From assembly GCF_012396605.1 (NCBI RefSeq), contig NZ_JAAXPW010000029.1, positions 1 through 40,161 on the forward strand: a DNA stretch of 40,161 nucleotides. Direction: 5' to 3'. A program made the position numbers and the translations under genes. Positions 33,906 through 40,161 of this stretch are shown here, one piece after another. The notes under the pieces were generated by a model. The model was given only the letters and a program-made list of their open reading frames with translations. It was not told the origin of the DNA and did not search any database. Positions within the stretch are counted from its first letter, which is position 1; every line of letters begins with the position of its first letter. Source of the stretch: Ureibacillus thermosphaericus. Lineage in GTDB: Bacteria; Bacillota; Bacilli; Bacillales_A; Planococcaceae.

Positions 33906-34636
33906 TTAAAATCAGAGGTTTACAAAAGTCATTTCATGATCAAGAAGTCATCAAAAATATCGATTTAGACATTTCACCCGGAAGTGTCGTTGTTATTATC
34001 GGCCCATCTGGTTCTGGTAAATCGACTTTTCTTCGTTGTTTAAACGGCTTAGAGATACCTAATAATGGAATTATTGAAATTGACGGATTACAATTAGATT
34101 TTTCAAAAAAAGTGACTCAAAAACAAATTATAGACTTAAGACGCCGTACTGGAATGGTATTTCAAAACTATGCTCTTTTCCCGCATTTAACTGTAATTGA
34201 AAATATTATTGAAGGATTGATAACAGTTAAAAAATTACCAAAAATTGAAGCGATTAAAATCGGAGAAAAACTATTAGAAAAAGTCGGACTCCTAACTCAT
34301 AAAGACTATTATCCTTCACAACTATCAGGTGGGCAGGAACAACGGGTAGCCATTGCTCGTGCACTTGCTATGGACCCAAAAGTAATGCTATTCGATGAAC
34401 CGACATCCGCACTAGATCCTGAACTCGTAAACGAAGTATTAAAAGTAATGAAAGATTTAGCAAATGAAGGTATGACGATGGTTATTGTTACCCATGAAAT
34501 GAAATTTGCTGAAGAAGTCGCCAATGAAGTAGTATTTTTTGATGAGGGCGTAATCATTGAACATGGTCCACCATCACTTATTTTCCATAATCCAAAAAAA
34601 GAAAGAACGAAAAAGTTTTTAAGTCTGATTCAATAA
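33902..34636 (+). CDS. tcyC: Cystine ABC transporter, ATP-binding protein
   Basis: A 244-residue ABC ATPase. Walker [10 protein letters not shown] (34-42), Q-loop in [14 protein letters not shown], signature [15 protein letters not shown], Walker [15 protein letters not shown], and H-loop VTHEM. ATG 33902 lies in the tcyB stop (ATGA) and has GGAGGAG just upstream. It powers uptake of cystine. A strong terminator follows. Confidence 0.94.
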   Translation: MIKIRGLQKSFHDQEVIKNIDLDISPGSVVVIIGPSGSGKSTFLRCLNGLEIPNNGIIEIDGLQLDFSKKVTQKQIIDLRRRTGMVFQNYALFPHLTVIENIIEGLITVKKLPKIEAIKIGEKLLEKVGLLTHKDYYPSQLSGGQEQRVAIARALAMDPKVMLFDEPTSALDPELVNEVLKVMKDLANEGMTMVIVTHEMKFAEEVANEVVFFDEGVIIEHGPPSLIFHNPKKERTKKFLSLIQ

Positions 34637-34687
34637 TCGTTTATGATACTTGCGACCATATATTTGATTCAAAATTTAATCTATTGA

Positions 34688-34750
34688 AAAGAGACATGTG
34701 ACATTAAACCTTTCACTATTTACATACGAAGTTTTGTCACCCGTCTCTTT
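34688..34750 (+). terminator. Terminator of tcyABC
   Basis: AAAGAGAC...GTGAC and GTCAC...GTCTCTTT form an interrupted long stem followed by TTTTAAA. It begins about 50 nt after tcyC. Confidence 0.82.
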
Positions 34751-34893
34751 TTTTAAATTGCTTATATTTTCTCTGTGTTCCTCCCTCTATTAACATTTAC
34801 AGAAATTGATAATGCTTTTTTTCACAAATACCGATGACCTTGAGTAATCTAGGAAAGAACTGTTATTTCATTCACCGGGAGGATCGATATAAT

Positions 34894-35583
34894 ATGAATC
34901 CTTATAATTCAAATGGTTCTTTCTCATATCCACTCAGCTCTTCCTATCCACAACCATATACCCAGTATTCCGCACCACTGAGACACTTTTTATCTCAACA
35001 ACAATTCTACCCCGATCAACGATGTATAAGTAAAAACGAATCCGATTTTATGGCCATGAACCGTTTACTTTGGCTTGAACATGTCAACTGGACACGAATG
35101 ACCATTATTAGTATTGTTTTCCAGTTACCGGATTTACAATATGTACAACAACGACTCTTACAAAATGCAACCGATTTGGGCAATTGTTTGCGTCCTTTTT
35201 ATGGTAATCAAATTGCAGATTCCTATGCAAAGCTTATTCAAAGTCATTTAGTTATTGCAGCTGAGCTTGTAACAGCAGCGGTAAAAGGGGATACTGCTGC
35301 AGTGAATGCTAAAGAGAAAGAATGGTATCAAAATGCTGATGCAATCGTTCTATTTTTAAGTCAAATTAACCCATACCTATCAAGAAATATTCTGCAAGAA
35401 ATGTTTTATTCACATTTAGAGTTAACGAAAAACGAAGCTGTGACGATGATTCAAAAAAACTATCAAATGGATATCGAAATTTTCGATGAAATTGAAGGGG
35501 AAATTTTAACTATGTCAGATTATATCGCAGCGGGGATTGTTATGCAGTTTTATTATCGTTTTCAATGTCCATATATTTATTAA
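34894..35583 (+). CDS. Hypothetical protein with Tyr/Pro/Ser-rich N-terminus
   Basis: A 229-residue protein; ATG 34894 follows GGGAGG. An earlier in-frame start at 34834 has no site. Residues 1-~45 are low-complexity (MNPYNSNGSFSYPLSSSYPQPYTQYS). The rest is helical: MNRLLWLEHVNWTRMTIISIV, LLQNATDLGNCLRPFYGNQIAD, LIQSHLVIAAELVTAAVKGD and AKEKEWYQNADAIVLFLSQINP recall the four-helix family often mislabelled acetylglutamate kinase in Bacillus genomes; no kinase motif is present. No signal peptide. The N-terminal composition would fit a spore coat or surface protein, but that is only a guess. Single gene with a bidirectional terminator. Confidence 0.7.
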   Translation: MNPYNSNGSFSYPLSSSYPQPYTQYSAPLRHFLSQQQFYPDQRCISKNESDFMAMNRLLWLEHVNWTRMTIISIVFQLPDLQYVQQRLLQNATDLGNCLRPFYGNQIADSYAKLIQSHLVIAAELVTAAVKGDTAAVNAKEKEWYQNADAIVLFLSQINPYLSRNILQEMFYSHLELTKNEAVTMIQKNYQMDIEIFDEIEGEILTMSDYIAAGIVMQFYYRFQCPYIY

Positions 35584-35587
35584 ATTA

Positions 35588-35623
35588 AAAGCTTCAAATC
35601 CTAATCCTTGGATTTGAAGCTTT
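35588..35623. terminator. Bidirectional terminator, unknown gene / vanW
   Basis: AAAGCTTCAAATCC and GGATTTGAAGCTTT form a perfect 14-bp stem with an 8-nt loop and A/T runs on both sides. It serves the convergent genes. A diverged copy lies at 36625. Confidence 0.93.
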
Positions 35624-35646
35624 TTATATTTATTATTTTGAATTCC

Positions 35647-36468
35647 TTAGTTATTCATTGAAATCTCTTCATTATTTATAGGTATTGGATACTTAACCTC
35701 AGAAAAGTTTTTGATTAGTAGTTCCTCTTTGACCATTTGTCCGGTTACTTTATCATATGTCTTTCTCCAAATTTCATTTTGACGATAGTTTTTTCCGTCC
35801 TTTTGTAAAAATTGATGGTTTCTTTCTTCGATATGGTAGGAATATGGCATTTCTTCATTACTAAAAATAGCACCTTTTAAATGTTTATCTGTTACCCATA
35901 CTTTTATTTGGAAAGATTGGTTAGTTGGATTATAAAAACGTAAATCTACGTAGTTATAAAAAACACTTGCTCCGCTTCCAAAAGGCAGTGTCCTCCCGGA
36001 GTCAGGAAACGGGTCAAAACTATGGTGATGTCTTTCAATAACAACGAGAGGAGTATGTAAAGCCATCCAATAAAGTAAATTAGCAAGCTGGCAAATTCCA
36101 CCGCCAATACCCGTTTTCACTTCTCCCATTTTGAGCTGCATGCCTTCAATATAGCCCTTTTCTTTTGATGTTCGACCAACTAGTTTCCAAAAAGAAAAAA
36201 TTTCACCCGGTTTAATAATCACACCATCAATTTCACCTGTTGCAATTTTTAAGTTTGTAATTTTATTTTCTTGTAACTGAGGATCGCTATTTCCTAATTT
36301 CCTTCTCAATAAGGATTGATGTTTTTTACAAGTGAATGGAAATGTATTCGTTAAGTCCCTTTGCTTTGCAAATCGATTTCTGTCTTTTAAATCTGTTAAT
36401 GTTCTAAAAAGTCTTTTTTGCTCGATTCTTGCATGATAAAAAAATGGATGAATTTCAGATAGTCTCAA
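35647..36468 (-). CDS. VanW-family protein
   Basis: A 273-residue protein; TTG 36468 is seven bases after AAGGAGG. It carries the VanW core: KPGEIFSFWKLVGRTSKEKGYIEG, GIGGGICQLANLLYW, and ERHHHSFDPFPDSGRTLPFGSGASVFYNYVDL, the last closely like VanW of vanB-type vancomycin clusters. There is no signal peptide, and no vanHBX genes are present, so it is not evidence of vancomycin resistance. The biochemical role of the family is unknown; it is widespread in spore-formers. Monocistronic. Confidence 0.88.
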   Translation of the reverse strand: MRLSEIHPFFYHARIEQKRLFRTLTDLKDRNRFAKQRDLTNTFPFTCKKHQSLLRRKLGNSDPQLQENKITNLKIATGEIDGVIIKPGEIFSFWKLVGRTSKEKGYIEGMQLKMGEVKTGIGGGICQLANLLYWMALHTPLVVIERHHHSFDPFPDSGRTLPFGSGASVFYNYVDLRFYNPTNQSFQIKVWVTDKHLKGAIFSNEEMPYSYHIEERNHQFLQKDGKNYRQNEIWRKTYDKVTGQMVKEELLIKNFSEVKYPIPINNEEISMNN

Positions 36469-36624
36469 AATGCTTCCTCCTTAAACACCTTAAAATAACT
36501 GGTAAAAAAATCACATTCAAACAGCTCCATATTTCCTTGCTATAATTTAAATCTAACCACGAAAACTCATTCTTTTTTCATAAGACCACCCCCAACTTAT
36601 GTATTAGATGAATTTCAAAATAAT

Positions 36625-36660
36625 AAAGCTTCAAATCCACACGTTTGGACTTGAAACTTT
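36625..36660 (-). terminator. Terminator of the small membrane protein gene
   Basis: AAAGCTTCAAATCC pairs with GGACTTGAAACTTT (two mismatches or wobbles), followed on the minus strand by ATTATTTT. The left arm is identical to that of the terminator at 35588. Confidence 0.75.
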
Positions 36661-36721
36661 AAGTTAATAAGTTCCAATAGTGCCATTTTATAAATTGGAC
36701 TCTTTAAACCATGTAAAAGTT

Positions 36722-36952
36722 TCAAAAGAAATTGGCTAAAACAAAAATAATTGCACAATATAAATCAGCTGATATAATCATCAACCAATTATAAATAAAG
36801 ATTAACTTTGCATTTATATCCGTTGTTAATACAGATTCATCTTTAATTTGTGTCTTCGATGAAGCAGCATCAACAGTCTTGTTCCTTTGCCTTAAATTAG
36901 GATTTTGATAATCAGCCTTTAAAAATCCATATTGAGGATTGACAATCGACAA
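36722..36952 (-). CDS. Small protein with C-terminal membrane helix
   Basis: A 76-residue protein. I place the start at TTG 36952, six bases after GAGGAGG; an ATG 27 nt upstream has no site. The first ~50 residues are polar (NPQYGFLKADYQNPNLRQRNKT...), and the last ~25 form one hydrophobic segment (LIFIYNWLMIISADLYCAIIFVLANFF), as in a tail-anchored protein. I do not recognise it. Single gene, between vanW and the SDR. Confidence 0.55.
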   Translation of the reverse strand: MSIVNPQYGFLKADYQNPNLRQRNKTVDAASSKTQIKDESVLTTDINAKLIFIYNWLMIISADLYCAIIFVLANFF

Positions 36953-37111
36953 TATTTCCCTCCTCTGTAAAAGCCTCATTCATATAAATATGTTTGTTTA
37001 AATTAAAGCATTCTACATGTGACTAATTGATTTTATTATTGGGAGTTCTACGGTGTTCACTTTTTGTGCTACCTTAAATATGGAGAATTTTCGTTAAGGA
37101 TGTGTAAAACT

Positions 37112-37861
37112 ATGGATTTTTCAAATAAGACGGTGATTGTAACCGGCGCTGGACAGGGCATTGGAAAAGGAATCGCTTTGCTTTATGCAGAAAAAGGTGC
37201 AAATGTTGTGATAGCGGATATTGATGAAATAGCCGGATTAAAAACAGTTGATGTAATTAAAGAAAAAGAGGGAAACGCGCTTTTTGTAAAAACCGATGTA
37301 AAAGATGGGGATGACATCATCCGCTTAATGGAAATTGCAAACCTTACATTCGGTCAAATTGATATTTTAATCAATAATGCAGGGAAATCAGTATTTAAGT
37401 CCCCTTATGAATTGTCAATCGAAGAATGGGACGATATTATCAACACCAATTTACGAAGTGTTTTCTTAGCATCAAGGGAAGCCGCAAAATATATGCGAAA
37501 TAATAAAGAAGGCGGCTCCATCGTTAATATTGCCTCCACACGGGCCATTATGTCTGAACCGAATTCAGAAGCCTATGCAGCAACAAAAGGTGGAATTGTT
37601 GCATTAACTCATGCGCTTGCAGCATCATTTAGTGCAGATCGGATTACCGTGAATGCTATTTCGCCAGGTTGGATTGAAACAGGCGATTATTCCCAATTAC
37701 GCAAAATTGATCACGAGCAGCATTTATCAAAACGTGTCGGAAGACCAGACGATATTGCGCGCGCTTGTCTCTATTTAACAGCGAAGGAAAATGATTTCGT
37801 GACAGGCATTAACCTTGTTGTGGATGGTGGAATGACAAGAAAAATGATTTATGAGGAATAG
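37112..37861 (+). CDS. Short-chain dehydrogenase/reductase (YxbG-like)
   Basis: A 249-residue classical SDR; ATG 37112 has AAGGATG upstream. NAD(P)-binding TGAGQGIG (11-18), NNAG (88-91), catalytic Ser142, Tyr155 and Lys159 (SEAYAATKGG). Asp35-Ile-Asp after the second strand suggests NAD+ preference. The C-terminus VVDGGMTRKMIYEE resembles B. subtilis YxbG and related glucose-1-dehydrogenase-like enzymes; the substrate is unknown. Its transcript is ended by a hairpin lying in the IS remnant just downstream. Confidence 0.87.
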   Translation: MDFSNKTVIVTGAGQGIGKGIALLYAEKGANVVIADIDEIAGLKTVDVIKEKEGNALFVKTDVKDGDDIIRLMEIANLTFGQIDILINNAGKSVFKSPYELSIEEWDDIINTNLRSVFLASREAAKYMRNNKEGGSIVNIASTRAIMSEPNSEAYAATKGGIVALTHALAASFSADRITVNAISPGWIETGDYSQLRKIDHEQHLSKRVGRPDDIARACLYLTAKENDFVTGINLVVDGGMTRKMIYEE

Positions 37862-37877
37862 CAAAAACTAAAAACAG

Positions 37878-38112
37878 GCTGGGACAAAACTAGCTTCAAG
37901 ATAGGAAAACGAGAATTTGATCCAACTCAAATTCTCCTTTTTCCATTTCTCTCCATTATTTTTGGTCAGTTGATCTTTGTTGGCCGTGTATTTTCGTAAA
38001 TTCACAGCCATTAAGGCAATTCCGATTTCATTTTCCACCTTCGATTTTCCTAGTACGGAAAATCGAGTGAAACGCAAATTAGCCTTCAAGAATCCGGTCC
38101 TTTTGCACATTT
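37878..38112 (-). pseudogene. IS1182-like transposase C-terminal remnant, copy 1
   Basis: Read on the minus strand, GFLKANLRFTRFSVLGKSKV-ENEIGIALMAVNLRKYTANK is the typical C-terminal end of DDE transposases of the IS1182 family; everything upstream is gone. The element's end (GCTGGGACAAAACT, then ACTAGCTTCAAGATAGG) lies beside the SDR gene. A second copy in the same orientation begins at 39979, with about a dozen differences over ~180 bp. Confidence 0.8.
37911..37941 (+). terminator. Terminator within IS remnant copy 1
   Basis: GAGAATTTGA and TCAAATTCTC form a perfect 10-bp stem around TCCAAC, followed by CTTTTT. It probably ends the SDR transcript. Confidence 0.8.
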
Positions 38113-38161
38113 AATAAATAAAATAACAGAATGAAACTGTCGAAACCAATCTTATTTTAAA

Positions 38162-39370
38162 TTAAAGGTTTTTTTTCTTTAAATGTTTTTCAGGATTCAA
38201 ATCTTCTAAATACCATGTAAGAGGAACTGCGAAATTGTCTTTCTCTAATTCTGTTACATTATTGTCTCCACTGGCATCAACTAAGAAAATTTTTTCCTCT
38301 GATTCTAAACCAAAAATATTTTCTGATGAAACATATCCCTGTAAACTAGTATATCCTATGAAATTACTTCCATCTTGAGATAATGACTTGTTCAATCCTT
38401 TAATAGCATGAGTGATTCTGTCGCCATTACTGTCTATTGATCTTGCTTCCAATTCTTCAATATTAACATTGTATTTTTCAGTAATTGTTTTCACTTCATC
38501 AAAACTTAATGGTTCAGCAAAAGTAACTGTGACTGCAATGTCATTGATTTTTTTATTAGATTTTAATTTCTTAGTTATCTCTTTTTGTTTTGATTTATAT
38601 TTTGTAATCCCATCTTCTGTTGGTTCAATAGCTTTATATTCAGTAATGACTTGAGAGTCAGATTGAGAATTTGTAGTACTTGTTGTATTAGATACCGGCA
38701 CAGTTGTACTAGCTACTGCTTTTAGACTTTTTGTTATTTGAGGTTGAATAGAAGCAACTTTACCTTGGTTATCACCATAAGTGAATGTGTGCTGTACTGT
38801 TGAAGATTGAGTGCAGTTGTTATAGTCCAAAATACCTTTTTTGCTCATGGCAAATTGAGCTTGAATTCTGCCGCTATCTGTTGATTTACCTCCACGATTA
38901 TCAAGCCATTTAGTTGTCATATAATAAGCTTTATCAGCAACGACAGTCCCTAGTGCAACCACTTCTGATTCATCATCAGCTCCCCAGAGATTATTATCTT
39001 CAATGTCCACTTTGGGATTTGGCAGATTAGTAAGCACCTCCCATGCGGAAATTTTTAAGGATGAACCATCAGGAATAGCAGTTTGATCCAAAGTCACATA
39101 TGCATTATATCCTGGACAGCTTCCGCCAGTGCCATTGCCTTTGTTGTAACTGATTATGGAGCTGACATTATAACTATCAAACTTGAAATCAATTCTCGTT
39201 TGTAAGAAATTTCTTGAGTCGTAATACGTAGTTGCTGTACCAGTTCCCGACTTTGGAACATAAGATCCGTAATTATAATTACTGTAACTCCATGCAAAAG
39301 CATGATTTGTAGCTAAACTGAATAACATGATGACAGTCACTGCTACAGTAAAAAATGTTTTTTTCTTCAC
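38162..39370 (-). CDS. Hypothetical secreted protein
   Basis: A 402-residue protein. GTG 39370 is best spaced to GGGGGT; a TTG one codon earlier is possible. Signal peptide with Lys-rich start, hydrophobic core and cleavage after NHAFA (~26). The N-terminal half is beta-rich with Tyr/Asn/Ser/Gly (WSYSNYNYGSYVPKSG ... SCPGYNAYVTLDQT, GRIQAQFAMSKKGILDYNNC), with two cysteines that could pair. A Thr/Ser linker (VPVSNTTSTTNSQSDSQ) leads to a C-terminal alpha/beta part (KLKSNKKINDIAVTVTFAEPLSFDEVKTITEKYNVNIEELEAR). I do not recognise either part. It lies in the segment bracketed by two IS remnants and may be a recent arrival. Confidence 0.7.
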   Translation of the reverse strand: MKKKTFFTVAVTVIMLFSLATNHAFAWSYSNYNYGSYVPKSGTGTATTYYDSRNFLQTRIDFKFDSYNVSSIISYNKGNGTGGSCPGYNAYVTLDQTAIPDGSSLKISAWEVLTNLPNPKVDIEDNNLWGADDESEVVALGTVVADKAYYMTTKWLDNRGGKSTDSGRIQAQFAMSKKGILDYNNCTQSSTVQHTFTYGDNQGKVASIQPQITKSLKAVASTTVPVSNTTSTTNSQSDSQVITEYKAIEPTEDGITKYKSKQKEITKKLKSNKKINDIAVTVTFAEPLSFDEVKTITEKYNVNIEELEARSIDSNGDRITHAIKGLNKSLSQDGSNFIGYTSLQGYVSSENIFGLESEEKIFLVDASGDNNVTELEKDNFAVPLTWYLEDLNPEKHLKKKNL

Positions 39371-39571
39371 CAAAATACCCCCTATTCCTTTGAAATAATT
39401 CCATAAATATCAATATATACCAATGATTAGGTTATATGTAAAGAATAATATCCAAAAATTCTTAATTTTGTAAAAAATATTTAAATTGTTTGAAAAAATC
39501 TAATTTTATTTTTTAAAAATTATTTTTTTTGTTAAAATTGAAACTACTATATTGGGAGAGGGGAAAAAAGG

Positions 39572-39997
39572 ATGAAAAAGAAAAATTTGATTATACTGGC
39601 AGTTATAAATTTTATTATAGTCTTTGCATTATTGATTGATAATTCAGGGTATGTTGAATTTAATGAAATCATAATGCTGGCTATTTCCTTTGTATTTTTT
39701 GTTATTTTGATAGAATCTATAAATTCAAAAAGAAGATTCAAATTCGTTATCAATACACTCATCTACATTGCATATTTGATTATAATCATGCTCGCTGATT
39801 TGACTGTTGATCATTTCATATTTTCTTTTAAAGATATTGTATACGATGGTAGACCTTTAACTCTATTAGAAGAAATTGCTGAATATAAAAATGATATGTT
39901 GGTAATTACTTTGTACATTATTGTTCCATACATTATTTTGTATTTCATCGTTTACACAATTAAATTTTTCAACAAAAAAAAACTAGCTTCAAGATAG
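39572..39997 (+). CDS. Hypothetical four-helix membrane protein, 3' end altered by IS
   Basis: A 141-residue protein; ATG 39572 follows GGGAGAGGGG. Four membrane helices: NLIILAVINFIIVFALLI, IIMLAISFVFFVILIE, VINTLIYIAYLIIIMLA and LVITLYIIVPYIILYFIVYTI. The last codons (…KKLASR, stop) are read from ACTAGCTTCAAGATAG, the edge of IS remnant copy 2, so the native C-terminus was probably cut and replaced. Family not recognised. Divergent from the secreted protein across a ~200-bp A+T-rich promoter region. Confidence 0.6.
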   Translation: MKKKNLIILAVINFIIVFALLIDNSGYVEFNEIIMLAISFVFFVILIESINSKRRFKFVINTLIYIAYLIIIMLADLTVDHFIFSFKDIVYDGRPLTLLEEIAEYKNDMLVITLYIIVPYIILYFIVYTIKFFNKKKLASR

Positions 39998-40161
39998 GAA
40001 AAAGGAGAATTTGAGCCAACTCAAATTCTCCCTCTTCCATTTCTCTCCATTATTTTTGGTCAGTTGATCTTTGTTGGCCGTGTATTTCCGTAAATTCACG
40101 GCCATTAAGGCAATCCCCATTTCATTTTCCACCTTCGATTTGCCTCGGACGGAAAATCGAG
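39979..40161 (-). mobile_element. IS1182-like element, copy 2 (runs off the window)
   Basis: Same sequence and orientation as 37887-38070, with the same hairpin (GGAGAATTTGA / TCAAATTCTCC at 40004-40031) and the transposase C-terminal reading frame on the minus strand. It continues past the window edge, so it could be a complete IS. The GCTGGGACAAAACT flank of copy 1 is missing; the element starts abruptly in the preceding ORF. Confidence 0.75.

Noticed and set aside
35647-36468. VanW homology as a sign of glycopeptide resistance.
   Set aside because: No vanR/S/H/A/B/X genes are present, and VanW-domain proteins are common in spore-formers without resistance.

Overview
The window is a low-GC, gene-dense chromosomal segment from an endospore-forming member of the Bacillales. 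Spore coat and exosporium genes, strong AGGAGG-type ribosome binding sites, frequent TTG/GTG starts and A+T-rich intergenic DNA all point to a Bacillaceae or Lysinibacillus/Ureibacillus-like organism. I cannot fix the genus from sequence alone. No tRNA, rRNA, CRISPR array or prophage block is visible.

Layout. (1) Positions 1-119 are the 5' end of a group IIC intron on the minus strand, sitting exactly after the terminator of an ECHDC3-like crotonase gene (182-964). (2) Positions 1261-8113 form a spore-surface cluster. Three proteins share one ~95-residue anchor-like N-terminal domain: one is the domain alone, one carries a very long collagen-like GPT stalk with a C-terminal jelly-roll-like head, and one carries a Cys/His/Lys-rich tail. 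An unknown 170-residue protein and two convergent GT2-TPR glycosyltransferases follow. (3) 8358-10337 holds a decayed ORF, a Fur-box-controlled ferredoxin-NADP reductase and a small holin-like protein. (4) 10951-12573 is a chemoreceptor with an intracellular sensor domain. (5) 12629-19111 is a spore coat region: a CotG-like GSK-repeat protein divergent from the CotH kinase; a minus-strand operon of two CotB-like proteins, a 44-residue membrane peptide and an ArsB-type transporter; then CotW-CotX. (6) 19264-22121 is lutABC (lactate oxidation). (7) 22314-30381 is mostly metabolic: a zinc-ribbon membrane protein, Dus, a dCache amino-acid chemoreceptor beside secreted asparaginase, a second Fur-box-controlled flavin reductase and butanediol dehydrogenase. 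(8) 30611-34636 has an AraC-transglutaminase pair and the tcyABC cystine importer. (9) 34894-40161 has a coat-like unknown, a VanW protein, a small tail-anchored-like peptide, an SDR, and two direct copies of an IS1182-like transposase 3' end bracketing two unknown exported or membrane genes.

Working together: regions 2 and 5 supply structural spore-surface proteins plus the enzymes likely to modify them, glycosyltransferases for the Thr-rich collagen stalk and the CotH kinase for Ser/Lys-rich CotG. The asparaginase and neighbouring receptor suggest an asparagine/aspartate foraging pair. Two separate reductases under near-consensus Fur boxes suggest an iron-starvation electron supply. The most unusual parts are the three-paralogue anchor-domain cluster and the CotB/CotG/CotH region with its probable ATT start and ArsB-type operon partner.
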